Source: Tetranychus cinnabarinus (lineage: Eukaryota; Arthropoda; Arachnida; Trombidiformes; Tetranychidae). From it: a DNA stretch of 64,000 bases. Shown here in pieces: positions 11,329 to 23,675 of the stretch. The stretch is from assembly GCA_022266195.1 (NCBI GenBank), contig WHVY01000001.1, forward strand, positions 12,276,001 to 12,340,000. Direction: 5' to 3'. The notes under the pieces were generated by a model, which saw only the letters and a list, made by a program, of their open reading frames with translations, was not told the origin of the DNA and made no database searches. Position 1 is the stretch's first letter; each line of letters starts with the position of its first letter. A program made the translations under genes and the position numbers.

Positions 11329-14300
11329 TTATTTATGGAATCGAAGAGTTGGGTCTTTAGCGTGATCAAGTAACAATTGACAAGGAGCAAATTCAGGACC
11401 ATAAGCATTCTGGAATGTTTCCATCAATGATACAAGTCGTCCAGCTCCATAATGATCAACGAAACGGAATGGTCCACCATGGAAAGGAGGGAATCCAAGT
11501 CCAAATACGGCACCGACATCACCTTCCAACTAAAATCACAGAAAGATAAATATAATACAAATGAATTAACAAATTTGTAATTAAATATTACATAAATAAG
11601 AAATGACATTTATTTCAATAACTCACAGGATTATGAAGAACACCTTCTTGTAAACACAGGATGGCTTCGTTTACCATACGAACAATTAGTCTCATTTGAA
11701 TTTGTTCATCGGTATTTCTAATGAGGAGAAAGAATGAAAAACAATTAGAGAAGTAAATACTTAATTCGTCAAAAATAAACGACAATTTTCAACTTACTCT
11801 AATTTTGGCGTGAGTGAATGACGCTTGAGAATCGCCAAGGCTTCAGGATTCATTTGTCTAGGTGAACCTTTTTTAGCAGAATTGTCATAGATGTACCATC
11901 CTTTACCAGCTTTGCGACCTGAATAGCAATAAGAATAGTATTTAATTTAAGTTAGTAAGGGCAACAATTAATTTATTAGCAGAAAAATATAAGTTATAGA
12001 TCGAATAGACCAAACTCTGGTATTCTTGTTTGTCAAGGTAAGATCCAATCGAGATAAATTTTCACAATTCATCATCCAAGTTGACAGAAAAATAATCAGA
12101 GATTAAATCAAATGCTAAGCAAATCAAAGTTAATAAACCGGTTCTGTTTCCAGAGGTTGTCAATGTGTAACTTAATATTGACCAATGGTCATTCTTCAAG
12201 TTTGGTCTTTGACCCAACGAAAAATTACGCAGTTGTCCGAACTACCTTACTAGACCTTGATTTAAAAACTTGGAAAGTTGTTCATCAATTTTGAAGGCTT
12301 CGACAGCTTTTATCTACCACATTGGATATTGCTGAGAGATAAAAGTGAAAACTTAAATGTTTTTTTGAGTCAAGAATTAACTTGATTATTTAAAAAGATC
12401 CATAAACAAAAAATAAAAGATCAAAATCTATGGGAAAAGTAAAACTACACTGACTCTGTCATGGGTGATTATCAACTGATGACTTTGGAAATACAAATCT
12501 GGTTATCTAAAGATACAAAGAATAACTGACAAAATTGATAAAACGAAAGACAATGTTTTACATGACTAACTTAAGAGTTTGTCATTGCATAGTTTAGACT
12601 GAAACTAGAGATTACTCAAGTTCAATTGACGATTTTTAGATGTTTTTTGCTGTTTCAATTGTGAAAATTGTTCTCTGAGTTATTAAAATCACATTGCAAT
12701 TACCCTATCTTTGATAAACAACATAAAATGTAATAACAATCCAAAGGTTGTTATTTAATCATGATAAAAAGTCTAGTGCACCTAAAGAGTACTCTTGAAG
12801 AGGTTGATTGAAAATGAACTTTGGCCAATAAATACTATAATAGGATAATGCAGAATAGGCCATTTGATGATAAAAACTACAATTTAATGAATTAATTATA
12901 TTTACCATAGAAGCCTGAGGCCATAATAGCATCTCCCAATTCACGAGTTCCACCAGCGATTCGTTCTTTGAAAATACCTTCCAAGTAAACGCCAATATGT
13001 GCACCAACATCCATACCCACTTCATCTAGAAGAGTAGCAGTTCCGACAGGCCATCCATAGGCTTTAGATAATTTGTCGAGTTTAGTTGGCTCAACACCTT
13101 CTTGAAGAAGTCGGAAAGCTTCAGACATGGTGAAGGAGAGAATTCGTGTTGTATAAAATCCTGGACCATCTTTTACAACAATGACAACTTTGCCTTGTTT
13201 TAAACCGACTTGAACAGCTTGAGAAGCAGCTTCTTTGCTTGTCTTGTCTGTGGTAATAATCTCTAAAAGTTGCATTTTATCAACCGGTGAAAAATAATGC
13301 ATTCCTACAACGTTTTCTGGTCGTTGAGAAGCTTCGGCGATTTGTGCAATAGGTAACGCTGATGTATTAGATGCAAATATACAATCAGGTCGAACATACT
13401 TCTCGACTTCCTTGACGACGGCGTGTTTTACTTTTATATCCTCAAATACAGCTTCAATGACAATATCTGAATTGGCTATATCAGCATAGTTCAATGTTGG
13501 GTTTAGTCGTGAAAGATAAACGTCCTTTTCAGATTGAGTGATCTTTTTCTTTTTAAGATAGCCACCATAAATTTTTTGAATTTGTTGATCACCTCTGGTT
13601 AATCCGTTGGCATTCATATCTTTTAATACAACATCATATCCCTTATCTAATGATACAGCAGCAATTCCTGCACCCATTAAACCTGCACCGAGTACGCTTA
13701 TTGTTTTAGGTTCTCTAGCTGGTTTACCAAATCTATTTTTTTTACAGAGAGTTTGACCTCTAAAAAGACCAATTAAAGATTTTGAGTGGGGAGTTTGAGA
13801 TAGTTCACCGAAACCTCGTCGTTCAGCTTCAAGTCCAGCTTGTTCACCTCTTTCTAATCCAGTTTTTACAACATCAAGTATCTTAAGGGGAGCTGGGTAA
13901 AGTCCTTGTGTTTGCTTCATCACTCCTTGCTTAGCTTTTGCAAAAACAAGATTATCACGAACCCATTGATTTTTGAAAAGTAGAGCTTGAATTCCTAAAT
14001 GAAAAAGAGCATTTGTAGATTACAGAGATAGAAAGATATTAAATCTTAATCAAACACTTACTCTCCGGTAAAGGTCTTGTACGATTGGTAGTTAATTTTC
14101 CTTTAGCTAACTGTTCAGCGATTTGAACAGCAACTTCTTCTAAGTATTCTAAAGTTAGACTTTCAGGAGATTTTATACCAGGACCTAATGGATTCACAGT
14201 GAGATCGACTAAACCCAATTTCTTAGCTTTATCAGCACGCACTTGCTTTCCTGTTAACATCATTGTTAAGGCCTCTGGAAGGTTTATCAAAGCAGGTAGA

Positions 14301-15025
14301 CGCTGAGTTCCAGTTGCTCCTGGTAATAAGCCCAACATAACTTCAGGAAGGCCTAATACAGTCTTTTTATCTTTAACTGCAATTCGGTAGTGACAGTTCA
14401 TTGCTACTTCTAAACCACCACCAAGACATTGGCCCATTATAGCAGCGACAATGGGTTTAGAGCTTGATCTGAGTCGTAAAAGCATTTCTTGGCCACCTAA
14501 GTTCAAAAGAAAGATCAAGATATGAGAGGGAGTTCAACAGATGCAAAGGAAATAGCAGAAAATAAATTGGAATATGGGCTTACCTCGGGCAAGGGTCTCG
14601 GCTTCACCAGCTGATTTACATTTTTCTAGCATGCCAATATCAGCTCCAACAATGAAATTTGAGGGTTTACCAGAGATTAAGACACCCGCTATAATACTTG
14701 AATCGGTCAGAAGTCGATCTAAATGAACTTTCATTTCACTGGTTAAACCTTCTGAAAGGCTATTGACTTTTTCTTTTGGGTCACTAAATTTAACAACAGC
14801 AACACCATTTCTAACATCACAGGTAACGTAGTTCCCTTTAAATACATAAAAAAGGAAAAATAGATATCAAAACAGGAGAATATTGAGATCATAATGAGAA
14901 AATCGGTCAATTTGTTTACCATCACTTGTAGATGTAAAGTGCCGTCCAAAAGAGTAGTATGAACCAGGAAGTCTTGATAAAGTAGGGCGCAACGTCCCTA
15001 ATATATTCAACCTAGCAATATTCAT
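11329..15025 (-). CDS. HADHA: Mitochondrial trifunctional enzyme alpha subunit (enoyl-CoA hydratase / 3-hydroxyacyl-CoA dehydrogenase)
   Basis: It catalyses the hydration and NAD-dependent dehydrogenation steps of long-chain fatty-acid beta-oxidation, in complex with the thiolase beta subunit in mitochondria. Seven exons on the minus strand: 15025-14920, 14835-14584, 14496-14062, 13994-12906, 11918-11798, 11717-11627 and 11529-11329. They sum to 2295 bases and 764 residues, essentially the human length. Residues 1-33 are a mitochondrial presequence rich in Arg, Ser and Leu without acidic residues. The hydratase half shows GQCLGGGLEVAMN (oxyanion hole) and GLPEVMLGLLPGATGTQRLP with the catalytic glutamates. 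The dehydrogenase half shows the Rossmann motif GAGLMGAGIA near residue 365 and HYFSPV with the catalytic His. The C-terminus FHGGPFRFVDHYGA and APCQLLLDHAKDP match the family. The 987-base fifth-exon-side intron (11919-12905) is the only long one. Confidence 0.97.
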
Positions 15026-16386
15026 TATTACAGATGGAAAGTGGTCCTGAAAAAAACAAAGAAAAAGAATAGAATTAAGAAAACCAACAGAAAAATGTTA
15101 ATTGAAGTTGCAAAAAAGGAAACTTGGTATACACATAGAGATACCCAAAATGCGGATGGTAACCAAAAATGACTGAAGAGCAACTCACTCAATGCAAAGG
15201 TGATGGACAATATGTAAATTTATTTAATTTAATAAACACTACTTACTCTTAATTAACAGGAAAAGTTTTAAGGCTGATATGATGTTGAAAAGAGTAGACT
15301 ATGAACTAAACAATTATCATGATTTACACCACAAGCACAAAGTTATTCCCTAATCTATCGGTTGTAAGAATAGACAAGATAAGCTATTGCTACGCTAGTT
15401 GCTGTAAGAATTGCAAACAAGATTCTTCTCATTGATTACTCCGATATCAACAAATCAATTGAAAGATTGAATGGCAAGGATAAATGAACACACCAGAAAA
15501 ACCACCGTCAGCTCATTCCTCTTAAAGTGTCAACTTGCTGAGTCGAAATTCAAGCTCATGAGTATTATCGGACTTAATTAGATTAATTATGAATCAACTT
15601 GTTCAGATCAATCTAGTTTACTCATGTTACTGATTTAGGCTGAAATAAGGATAAAGTCAGCCGCGAAATCTCGTATCTTTGAAAGCCAAGTTAGACTTTG
15701 GATCAAAGATTGAGAGGGAGAAACGAGCTGATTGAGGTTCGTTTAACCCCTTATTCATGATTGGGTGTGCTTCTGTTTTTGGATTAATAATAACCCCCCA
15801 GAGGGGGGTGCAAAAATTCGCTAAAGGCTCATATTGTGTGTCACCCTCCACGGTAATCTTTAGTAAAAGGCGAAAGATTAATACGTTAACTGAAGGGAGA
15901 CCAGAGCTTAGTTAGACCAAGTTTTGACTCGCTTTATACACAGCTTCAGAGATACAAGGAGAACAGTATGTACAATTAGTTTATTTTATTAGCTGAACCC
16001 ATTAAAAAATTAATTTTTATTGTTTTAAATCATAATCAGTATAGTTTATTACTAATTATTTTTCGTTTGGATTTAACAAGATTCGTGTATTAAAATCAAT
16101 TTAACAATTTAAATCTGTGATTGAACAAAAACAACATAAAGCTCTCGGAGTAGTGATGCTGTCAAGACAACGAAGTGCGGCATAATTTGAACTATTATTT
16201 TCAAGAATGTGCATTTTGAAAATTAAAAAAGGTTTATTTGTTTTTCAATAAGTGATTTCATTGTTGATTAATTATGATCATTTGTAAGATCAGTTGCTAG
16301 CTGTGATGAAATAGCATTGAGTTATGTCCTGACTAAAAAGTAAGTTTATTCTATCATTATTCCAATAAATCCATTGACTGTCCACC
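15026..16386. other. Intergenic, HADHA promoter side
   Basis: The HADHA 5' UTR and promoter lie just above 15025. A short perfect palindrome, ACCCCCCAGAGGGGGGT, is at about 15794-15811. A minus-strand 64-codon ORF at 15657-15851 looks fortuitous. Low-grade similarity of 16240-16386 to the region just before POMP suggests the POMP duplication starts here. Confidence 0.4.
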
Positions 16387-16802
16387 ATGGCTTCATCTTC
16401 TGAATCTGGAAATAGTAGACGTTTAATCAATCGCTGAAATAATTTGATTATAGACGGGTAAGTTTTTTGCATAATGTTTCTGTAATAACCAAATTCTATT
16501 ACTCTTTCACCTGTTTTTTATCTCATTCTAGATTTGAAAATGATTCACAAGCTAAAATATCGAAACATCCATTGATGGCCTCTGAAGCCTCGGTAATTAT
16601 TTAAAGATATACTCAAGTTGTTTGACCTCATCAATATTCTCTCGTTTAATTAGAGCATGAGAATAATAGAGATTGATGATGGAATGGAAAGCTGCTTCCC
16701 AACGTTGGACATTTACCATTTCTTACTAGCTCAAATGCTATGCTTGAAACTTTAAACGGTCAAGATTTAAAATTTGAACACGAAGACATGTCAATGGCAT
16801 AA
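16387..16802 (+). pseudogene. Broken tandem copy of POMP
   Basis: This is a DNA-level duplicate of the intact POMP gene 700 bases downstream. Exon 1 matches (ATG at 16387, ATGGCTTCATCTTCTGAATC) but an altered base and a one-base shift give an in-frame TGA 16 codons in. The intron-1 and intron-2 positions and parts of their sequence are kept, so this was not a retrocopy. Exon 2 is nearly identical. Exon 3 has lost about 50 bases between AATAGAG and ATTGATGATGGA and has further small changes. Exon 4 is missing, and the copy ends near 16802. It cannot encode a functional chaperone. Confidence 0.88.
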
Positions 16803-17086
16803 CAATCTAACAGTAATATAATACTAATATGAACATTAAAAAATAAAACTCTGAAATATTTTTAACATGAGTTTGATTGAATTTGAAACTGAAAAAATAA
16901 TTTTCATTCAAACTGTGAAAATAAGTTAGTTTCTGTTAAAATAGACACAAGAGGGCTATTGTTAGAGAAATTGCTGTATTTCGTATGTTTTTTTGAATTT
17001 GTTGAGTCAGTCCGGTTATTATTTCAACTTGTGCTTCTTTTGATTAATTATACTTTGATTGTCTTTGATAGAATTAATTGTCAACC

Positions 17087-17683
17087 ATGGCTTCATCTTC
17101 TAAATCTGGAAATAGTACACGTTTAATCAATCCTGAAAGAAATTTGATTTTAGATGGGTAAGTTTGTTATAATAACCAAAATGTATTTTATTCATTTCTG
17201 TTGTTTTTTTCATTCTAGATTTGAAAATGATTCACAAGCTAAAATATCGAAACATCCATTAATGGCCTCTGAAGCCTCGGTGAGTATTAAAAGATATACT
17301 CTATTTGTTTGACCTAATCAATGTTTTCTTGTTTTATTATAGTATGAGAAAAATAGAGAACAACTGAGTTATTCTATTCTTCAATCAAATCAAGGTGTCC
17401 AGGCTCCATTGAAATTGATGATGGAAAGGAAAGCAGCTTCCCAAGTCGGACATTTACCTTTTCTTACAAGCTCAAATGCTATGCTTGAAACTTTAAAAGG
17501 CCAAGATATGAACTTTGGCCCCGAAGACATGTATAATGGTAAGTGAATTGAACAACTTTAGACATTTTTACAATATAATTAATTGTTTGATTATTTTTAT
17601 TTGATTTTTCAGAATTTCTGTCGGATAAAGAACTTATGGGTACTCCTCATCTTGTTATGGAACGTCATTTGAATATTTTGTAA
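17087..17683 (+). CDS. POMP: Proteasome maturation protein (Ump1/POMP)
   Basis: POMP is the assembly chaperone that helps form the 20S proteasome half-mers and becomes the first substrate of the finished particle. Four exons, 17087-17157, 17219-17279, 17343-17538 and 17613-17683, give 132 residues (human 141). Introns are 61-74 bases. Diagnostic stretches are GVQAPLKLMMERKAA, LPFLTSSNAMLETLKG, and the C-terminus GTPHLVMERHLNIL, in the same order as human POMP. The first 30 residues are Ser/Asn-rich and diverged, as usual for the family. AATAAA lies about 30 bases after the stop. A decayed tandem duplicate lies just upstream. Confidence 0.95.
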
Positions 17684-18029
17684 TGTTTAGCACATAGTTA
17701 ATATTGATGTGAAATAAAAATGCAGTAATATTGGTTTAAACTCGCTCTTGTTTGCATCAATTATTACTTTTGTATTCTACCCTTTACATTATGTATTCGA
17801 TGGCAAAACAAAGTTTTTTAATAAACAAGTTTATGGTCAAGCTTATAATCATAATCCATCTCAATTAGTGATACAACAGAAATCTGTGATGTCCTTAATT
17901 CGGCCAATCTGGTTGTTTCGCTCATTTTAAGAGAAATTTTTAACATAGAAAAAGACAGGCAAAATCACTTTTTCAAAACAGGTAAAAGTCAACCTCTCTC
18001 GCCCAGATCTTTTTTATTATGTCATTAGA
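17684..18029. other. Spacer after POMP
   Basis: It holds the POMP 3' UTR with a signal near 17712 and a 60-codon AT-rich ORF without recognisable content. Confidence 0.4.
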
Positions 18030-18166
18030 GATATTTACATAATTTGGGGTGTCTAACGACTGATTATTTCTAGTTTTCTCACTTCTTTAGTATGGATTGA
18101 GTTGATGGACCCAGTTGCCTTCAAGTGCACTTTAATGCAATGGCTTTTGGCATAGATGCGTGAAAT
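18030..18166 (+). repeat. Direct repeat copy 1 (about 137 bp)
   Basis: It is closely similar to 18833-18968. Shared blocks include GTGTCTAACGA, CCCAGTTGCCTTCAAGTGCA and CTTTTGGCATA-ATGCGTGAAA. Neither copy has an open frame through the shared block. Confidence 0.75.
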
Positions 18167-18185
18167 CTATTAGACCTGCGACCTC

Positions 18186-18262
18186 GATTTTCTCGAAAAC
18201 TGTTGATCAGAGAAATTTTAAATAGCACTATTGGACTCCGTTTGCATGTACCTACAAACCTA
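18186..18262. repeat. Solo arm of the hairpin-element family
   Basis: The segment TTTTCTCGAAAACTGTTGAT through AAATAGCACTATTGGACTC matches, in reverse complement, the left arm of the inverted-repeat element at 49121 (about 49170-49240), and directly its right arm. It appears as a single arm here, adjoining direct repeat copy 1. Confidence 0.65.
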
Positions 18263-18832
18263 CAAAGTTATAAATTTCAATTCGAATTGAAAATTTTTGC
18301 GAATACCCCTGTCCATTTTGTATTTTGGTAAATTTTAGTTTTTTGATGAAAACAGTTGCTGTCTTTTTTTGTCAAAATAGTGTGAAAGTTGCAATTGAGC
18401 AATTGTTAGAAAAAATTTGAAAAATAATAATTGGATCAGTAGCTTGAGTTAAAGTTGTAAAAGGATTGGACTCTCTATTTGTCTTAAAGCTTAAATTGGC
18501 GAGTTTACAGGGAACCGAATCTACTCCATGGCTATTGGATGCATTATCATTTCACAGTCTTTCATGAAGAGATCATTTCTAATCCAGTAACTCTGCTCGT
18601 TGTCGTCGGCAAGACTCTTTCTGTCTATCATTCTGTTGATAATTAGCCATGGATTTGCTGAATGTTTTAGAAGTTGATTTTTCTCGTATTCTTCATTCTT
18701 TTCTCTCACTGCGTTTCGATAACATCGCTTTCCATTTTACTGAAAAGTTCATTTTGTTATTGCAATAATTTTAATGTTTAAATGTGATTTTGTTATACAT
18801 TTTTGGTTACATAAAGAAGTCGGGCAAATTGA

Positions 18833-18968
18833 GGTATTTAAATAATTGGCGTGTCTAACGATTAATTATTTCTCTGTTTTTTCTTTCTTTTAGTATGGCC
18901 AGAGTTGATCTACCCAGTTGCCTTCAAGTGCACTTCAATGTTATAGCTTTTGGCATAAATGCGTGAAA
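18833..18968 (+). repeat. Direct repeat copy 2 (about 136 bp)
   Basis: This is the second copy of the 18030 repeat, in the same orientation and about 800 bases away, ending roughly 105 bases before the tRNA gene. Copies differ by scattered substitutions, so the duplication is not very recent. Confidence 0.75.
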
Positions 18969-19074
18969 ACTGGCCATTACATCACCTGGAGTTCTGAGTT
19001 CACTTGGCCTCCACACGGCTTTTGGACCATCATGTCTTTAATTGTTGGCCCATTGGGCTTCACCCCCAAGACTT

Positions 19075-19147
19075 GATCTTGTGGCCCAATGGATAAGGCG
19101 CCTGACTACGGATCAGGAGATTCCAGGTTCGAATCCTGGCAAGATCG
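19075..19147 (+). tRNA. tRNA-Arg (anticodon ACG)
   Basis: A 73-base cloverleaf. The acceptor stem GATCTTG pairs with CAAGATC, with G as discriminator. The A box region is TGGCCCAATGG. The anticodon arm CCTGA-CTACGGA-TCAGG places ACG at the anticodon, read as inosine-CG for CGU/CGC/CGA arginine codons. The T arm is CCAGG-TTCGAAT-CCTGG, containing the B box GGTTCGAATCC. There is no intron. A short T run (TTTT, about 19152) can end polymerase III transcription. Confidence 0.97.
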
Positions 19148-19955
19148 AAGTAATTTTATGCAATAATTGCAGGTATGATAAATCTGTGGTACCTGACTTG
19201 GTTTAGGATGAAAATGGATGAATAAGACAGTTGCTGTTTTGATAAATTTTTGATGCTTATTGTTGGAATTATTGATTCATCAAATTGTTTATGAATCGTA
19301 AAAAACAAAAAAAAGATTAACAAGTAAGATGAAAAAACAGGTATCTTCTGTTTAAGAGTGAAAGAAAGGGAGAGAGAGGCTTGGTCTTTGCGTCTTTAGA
19401 TTTCATATTGAGACATCTCGCTTGAAGTCATCATTTTTCATCTTCTTTGGCTTAGCAGTCTGTTGTGATCTACTAGTTTGATTCAACAAATTTGGCTATT
19501 TGGATCATTATGCTTTCATGACCAACACCATTCTGATTAATACGCCAACAATGAGCTTATTTCATTGAGGTAATTTCTCATTACTGTGACCATTTTCCCC
19601 ATTCATTTCTATGCCATTTCTCTCCTTGCTTATCTTTCTATCCCTCCTCCTTAGCTTTCTGGTTTTCTCTTCCTTTCTCTGTGTTTTTCAGGTTACCTTG
19701 TTTACAGTGATTTGTGTTGATATTTGATAAATATTAAACCAAATTCTCACTATATCCATACGTCTATCTTTGAAATTATCTTTGTTTTACTGAATCTTGC
19801 CCGTCCTAATTACCATTTCCATTGTAAACATTAAATTTCCTTTAAGTGTCTCTTATCTGAGTCAATGTTTCTAAGCTGTGAAATCATGCCTTCTTTATTT
19901 TCATTTTGCCCAGGCTGTAAAGTGATATACGCCCTAGCATTGATTGGGGTTAACC
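19148..19955. other. Leader region of the DHHC gene
   Basis: No gene was seen. The pyrimidine tract and CCCAG at about 19905-19914 look like a 3' splice site shortly before the coding start, so an untranslated first exon probably lies in this stretch. Confidence 0.4.
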
Positions 19956-22699
19956 ATGAACATTGCCAATGATAATAGCGGATCTGTGATAGATAAAGAC
20001 CATCGAAGCCATCGGAACCACAGTAACCGGCCTACTCAATACAGCAGCCATTATCGAAGTCATTTGATCGGGCCTTTTGGTTCATACGCTTATCCATACC
20101 CTTCCCCGACATACCCTTGTTCATCATCATACTCAACTGGTCCAACTGGCACTAACGGTGCTGGTGATGGTGGAGGTGGCGGTTGTGGCAGTCAAGGAAC
20201 TGGTGGCCATCATCATTCGCATCATCATTCTCATCATCACTCATCTTCATCAGTCAATCCTGGTGGACCATCCACCGCTTTCTATGGTCTGAACTCATTA
20301 AGAGAACCTCATAAATCGTACAATTATCCTCATCAATTACATTACCTTCACCCACAAGAATTCCATCATCAACTATCTAATCCGGGGCAAATCCCAGCAC
20401 ATTCCTACGGACCTAATAGGTATCAACCACAACAACCTCAGTCAACTCAACAACCTCATCATTCACATAATTATTCCTCTCGGGTTTGCTCCAGTGGTGG
20501 TGGAGTTGGAAGCGGTGTTAGAGATACATCAACAAATTATCCAACAATATCTTCAGGCACTATCGGCCTTCACTCAACCCATTTTTCTCGTGACTACGAA
20601 GACCGTAAAATGAGGGAAGGAACTTCTAGTTATGGAAAAAAAAGTGGACACAAGAGAAAAAAAAGATGGCAAATATTCCCCGGACGCAATAGGTTTTTCT
20701 GTGATGGTAAAATTATGATGGCTAAAGAAATGGGAATCTTCTGTTTTACAATTCTAGTTCTTGTGTCAACCTGTACACTTTTCTTTATCTTCGAGTATGT
20801 TTCTTATTTTTAGTCCTCATCCACGTTTGCCTGAACATTCAATTAATTTATATTTTGCTCTTTCTCTTCATCTATTTAGCTGTCCTTTCCTGGCACGAGA
20901 AATTAGTCCAGTCATTCCAGTAGTTGGAGGACTATTGTTTATATTTGTCCTCTCTACCTTATTAAGAACCAGTTTCAGTGATCCTGGTGTTATCCCAAGA
21001 GCCTCAGCTGAAGAGGCTGCTTATATCGAGAAACAAATAGGTATTTTTTAGCTGGATCATTGCCTTTTCATGTATTAACAATCTTTCATTATTTTATTTA
21101 GAATTACCAAATCGCCCTCCTCCTAGGACGAAAGAAGTCAGTATAAACAATCAGCTGATTAAGTTGAAGTATTGTTTCACTTGTAAAATCTTTAGACCGC
21201 CAAGAGCATCTCATTGTAGTTTATGTGACAACTGTGTTGGTAAGTTTCTCATCCTCCATTAAATTTTCTTATAGATTGTTGGCTGGCAGATATGTTTTAA
21301 AATTAGCTTATGAAAATTAACATTCAATCTTTTCGAGTTGCATGAAATAAGCTGGATACAATTACAGAGCTGAAACTAGAAGAAAAATCAATCATTTTAA
21401 AATCTATTTTTATTTTTTTTTGTCAAGTTCAAGCTTGCATTGAGCTTGGCATTTTTAAAACTATCCCTTCGTCCTTTTAACAATTATTTTAATTTATTCT
21501 TTTTCCTTATCTTAGAACGGTTTGATCATCACTGCCCGTGGGTTGGTAACTGTGTTGGTAAAAGGAACTATCGATATTTTTACATGTTCATTGTTTCCTT
21601 GGCATCTCTTATAGTTTTTGTTTTCGCTTGTGTCATAGTCCATATCATTTTATGTAAGTTCAATATTTCAAATCGGATCCCTAAATTCATTAATTAATCC
21701 TTATCTTTTTTATTTGACAGTGGCAAAGAATGACAATTTCTTGGAAGCGGTCAAAAAATCACCATTCAGTGTTTATGAAGGAGTAGTATGTTTCCTATCT
21801 GTTTGGTCGATTCTTGGTCTTGCTGGTTTCCATACTTACTTGGCTAGCTCTAATCAAACTACCAATGAAGATATTAAAGGCTCTTTTTCTTACAAAAAAG
21901 GATCTGGCATCAAAAACCCTTACTCAAAAGGCAGTATTATAGCCAATTGTTGTGATGTTATTTGTGGACCTGTTATGCCTAGGTAAGTTGATAAATGTCA
22001 ATGCCTTTTGTACCTCCTTTCATTTCATCGATGACCATGCAGCAGCTTTTATTTCAGTTATATATTTTTATAATATAAATCAGTTAATCTTGACTTGATA
22101 AGTGTTCTTATTGGTATTCATGACACATCTTTTCAAATAATGTTTTTTACTTTAATTTGTTTAACATCTCTCTTCATTCCGCAATTGGTTTTGAATCATT
22201 TTATCTGCGGTCTGTTTGTTACAGATTGCTTGCGGATGCAAAAGGTTTCGCAATTCAAAACTATAAACTTTCTTGCTATTGAAAGGGTTATTTAAAAAGT
22301 AATTTTGTATAAAAATTAGTAAGAATATTTTTTACCTTTTCTTTTTTTATTTGATCAAAATTTGACTCTTTTCATTGTCAATTTACAAATCATCATTAAT
22401 CTTAAAATAATAGTTTAGTTGTTAATATTCGCCAAATAATAGTACGTATTGAACACACATTAAATAGAGCAGTGAATGTATTGAAAATGTTTTCACTATT
22501 TGTCAGATCTTATTGTTCCTCTTCTGTCATCCTATTATTACTCAAACACACAATTCAAAAAATTCATGTTTTTTCTTTCATTTTGTTATTTAGCCTTATC
22601 GCTCGACGAGCATATTTAGATGAATCCGATGAACCAGATGATAAAAACGCTTCACCGCCTTCGCCTGTAACCACTAAAAATAAAAGTTCGAACGTGTAA
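19956..22699 (+). CDS. DHHC palmitoyltransferase (ZDHHC9/14/18 group)
   Basis: This membrane enzyme attaches palmitate to cysteines of target proteins, typically in Golgi or plasma membrane. Six exons, 19956-20794, 20880-21040, 21102-21239, 21516-21653, 21721-21982 and 22594-22699, sum to 1644 bases and 547 residues. The first 210 residues are a low-complexity extension rich in His, Ser, Gly, Pro and Tyr, with HHHSHHHSHHH-like runs. The conserved core then follows: KRWQIFPGRNRFFCDG, TM1 near 256-277, TM2 near 288-305, DPGVIPRA, the cysteine-rich zinc domain, catalytic DHHC at 383-386 (RFDHHCPWVGNCVGKRNYR), two more membrane helices, a TTNE motif (TTxE) and NPYSKG. Order and motifs match ZDHHC9/14/18 and Drosophila app. 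I used ATG 19956; an upstream in-frame TTG is not a likely start. Confidence 0.94.
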
Positions 22700-23675
22700 A
22701 TTTAACCAAATCACTCATCATATTGGAGATATCATCTTTGTTATATCCAAGTTTGTGTAAATCTCACCAGTGCAGAGGCCATCAATGAAAAGAAAATTTT
22801 TTGTATTGTAAAATTTGACCTGAAAATACGACCATCTTCAAAACCACAATCAGTTTCATCGTAAAACTGAGACTCAAAATAATTACAAGAATCTGAAATA
22901 ATCATTCGAAAGTAAAAAAGTAAATATACAATTCAATAATTTGCTTAGGTTCATCATTTTCATGTCTTTGAAGTGGTTCTTTTTTTAATTTCAAAAATAT
23001 GTAATGTTTACTAAATTTTTAATGCAATGGATGTTTAAATACGTTTATTATCTCACGTTATTCTTATTTATCGGTCGGATTATCGTATTTTGGCGTCTGA
23101 ATAATGATTAATTGCCATCGTAACTTTCGCTAAGGACTAATGGCCTCATAAACTAAGGACAACAACATATGTGACAAAAAAGTCTCATAAGAGTGAAACT
23201 GACAACTGTTAATTCTCTAACATCTCTGGAGGTATTCACAGCCATTTTTGTTGGCACAGCATAGAAAAAATGTTCGTGTGATTTCACGCATTATTCTGGG
23301 AACGAATGAATAATTATGTGCTTGTCAATCTCAAAATCCAGTCAACCAATCAATTTTAGATCTGATCTGAGGCTATTTTTTGGCAATCATTTGTTTGCTA
23401 ATGTTTAAAGGTTATTAGAGTTGTAATAACCTTTAAAATCATAAAATTTTTAGACTAGTGGTTGAAATAATCAATCGAAAATATATGATTTATCTATGCA
23501 ATTCCGGAGCTGAGAAATTAATCTAATTGTAAATCAAATTTAAGAATTGTATCGATTGTTAGATCGATCAATCGCAATACTTTGACAAGCAGTTGGATAT
23601 TTATTGCACAGCAGTTCAAATTGTTTACTTTTTGTTTGGTAAATATCTTTTAGACAGGTTCCATTAAAAGCAAAC
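22700..23675. other. Intergenic, nothing assigned
   Basis: It holds the 3' UTR of the DHHC gene, a short imperfect palindrome near 23408-23432 (GGTTATTAGAGTTGTAATAACC), and the promoter of COMMD5. No coding signal was found. Confidence 0.45.

Noticed and set aside
12112..12294. 60-codon ORF in the long HADHA intron
   Set aside because: No supporting signal; HADHA splices across it.
19944..19955. Upstream TTG as DHHC start
   Set aside because: Nuclear genes rarely use TTG; ATG 19956 follows directly in frame.
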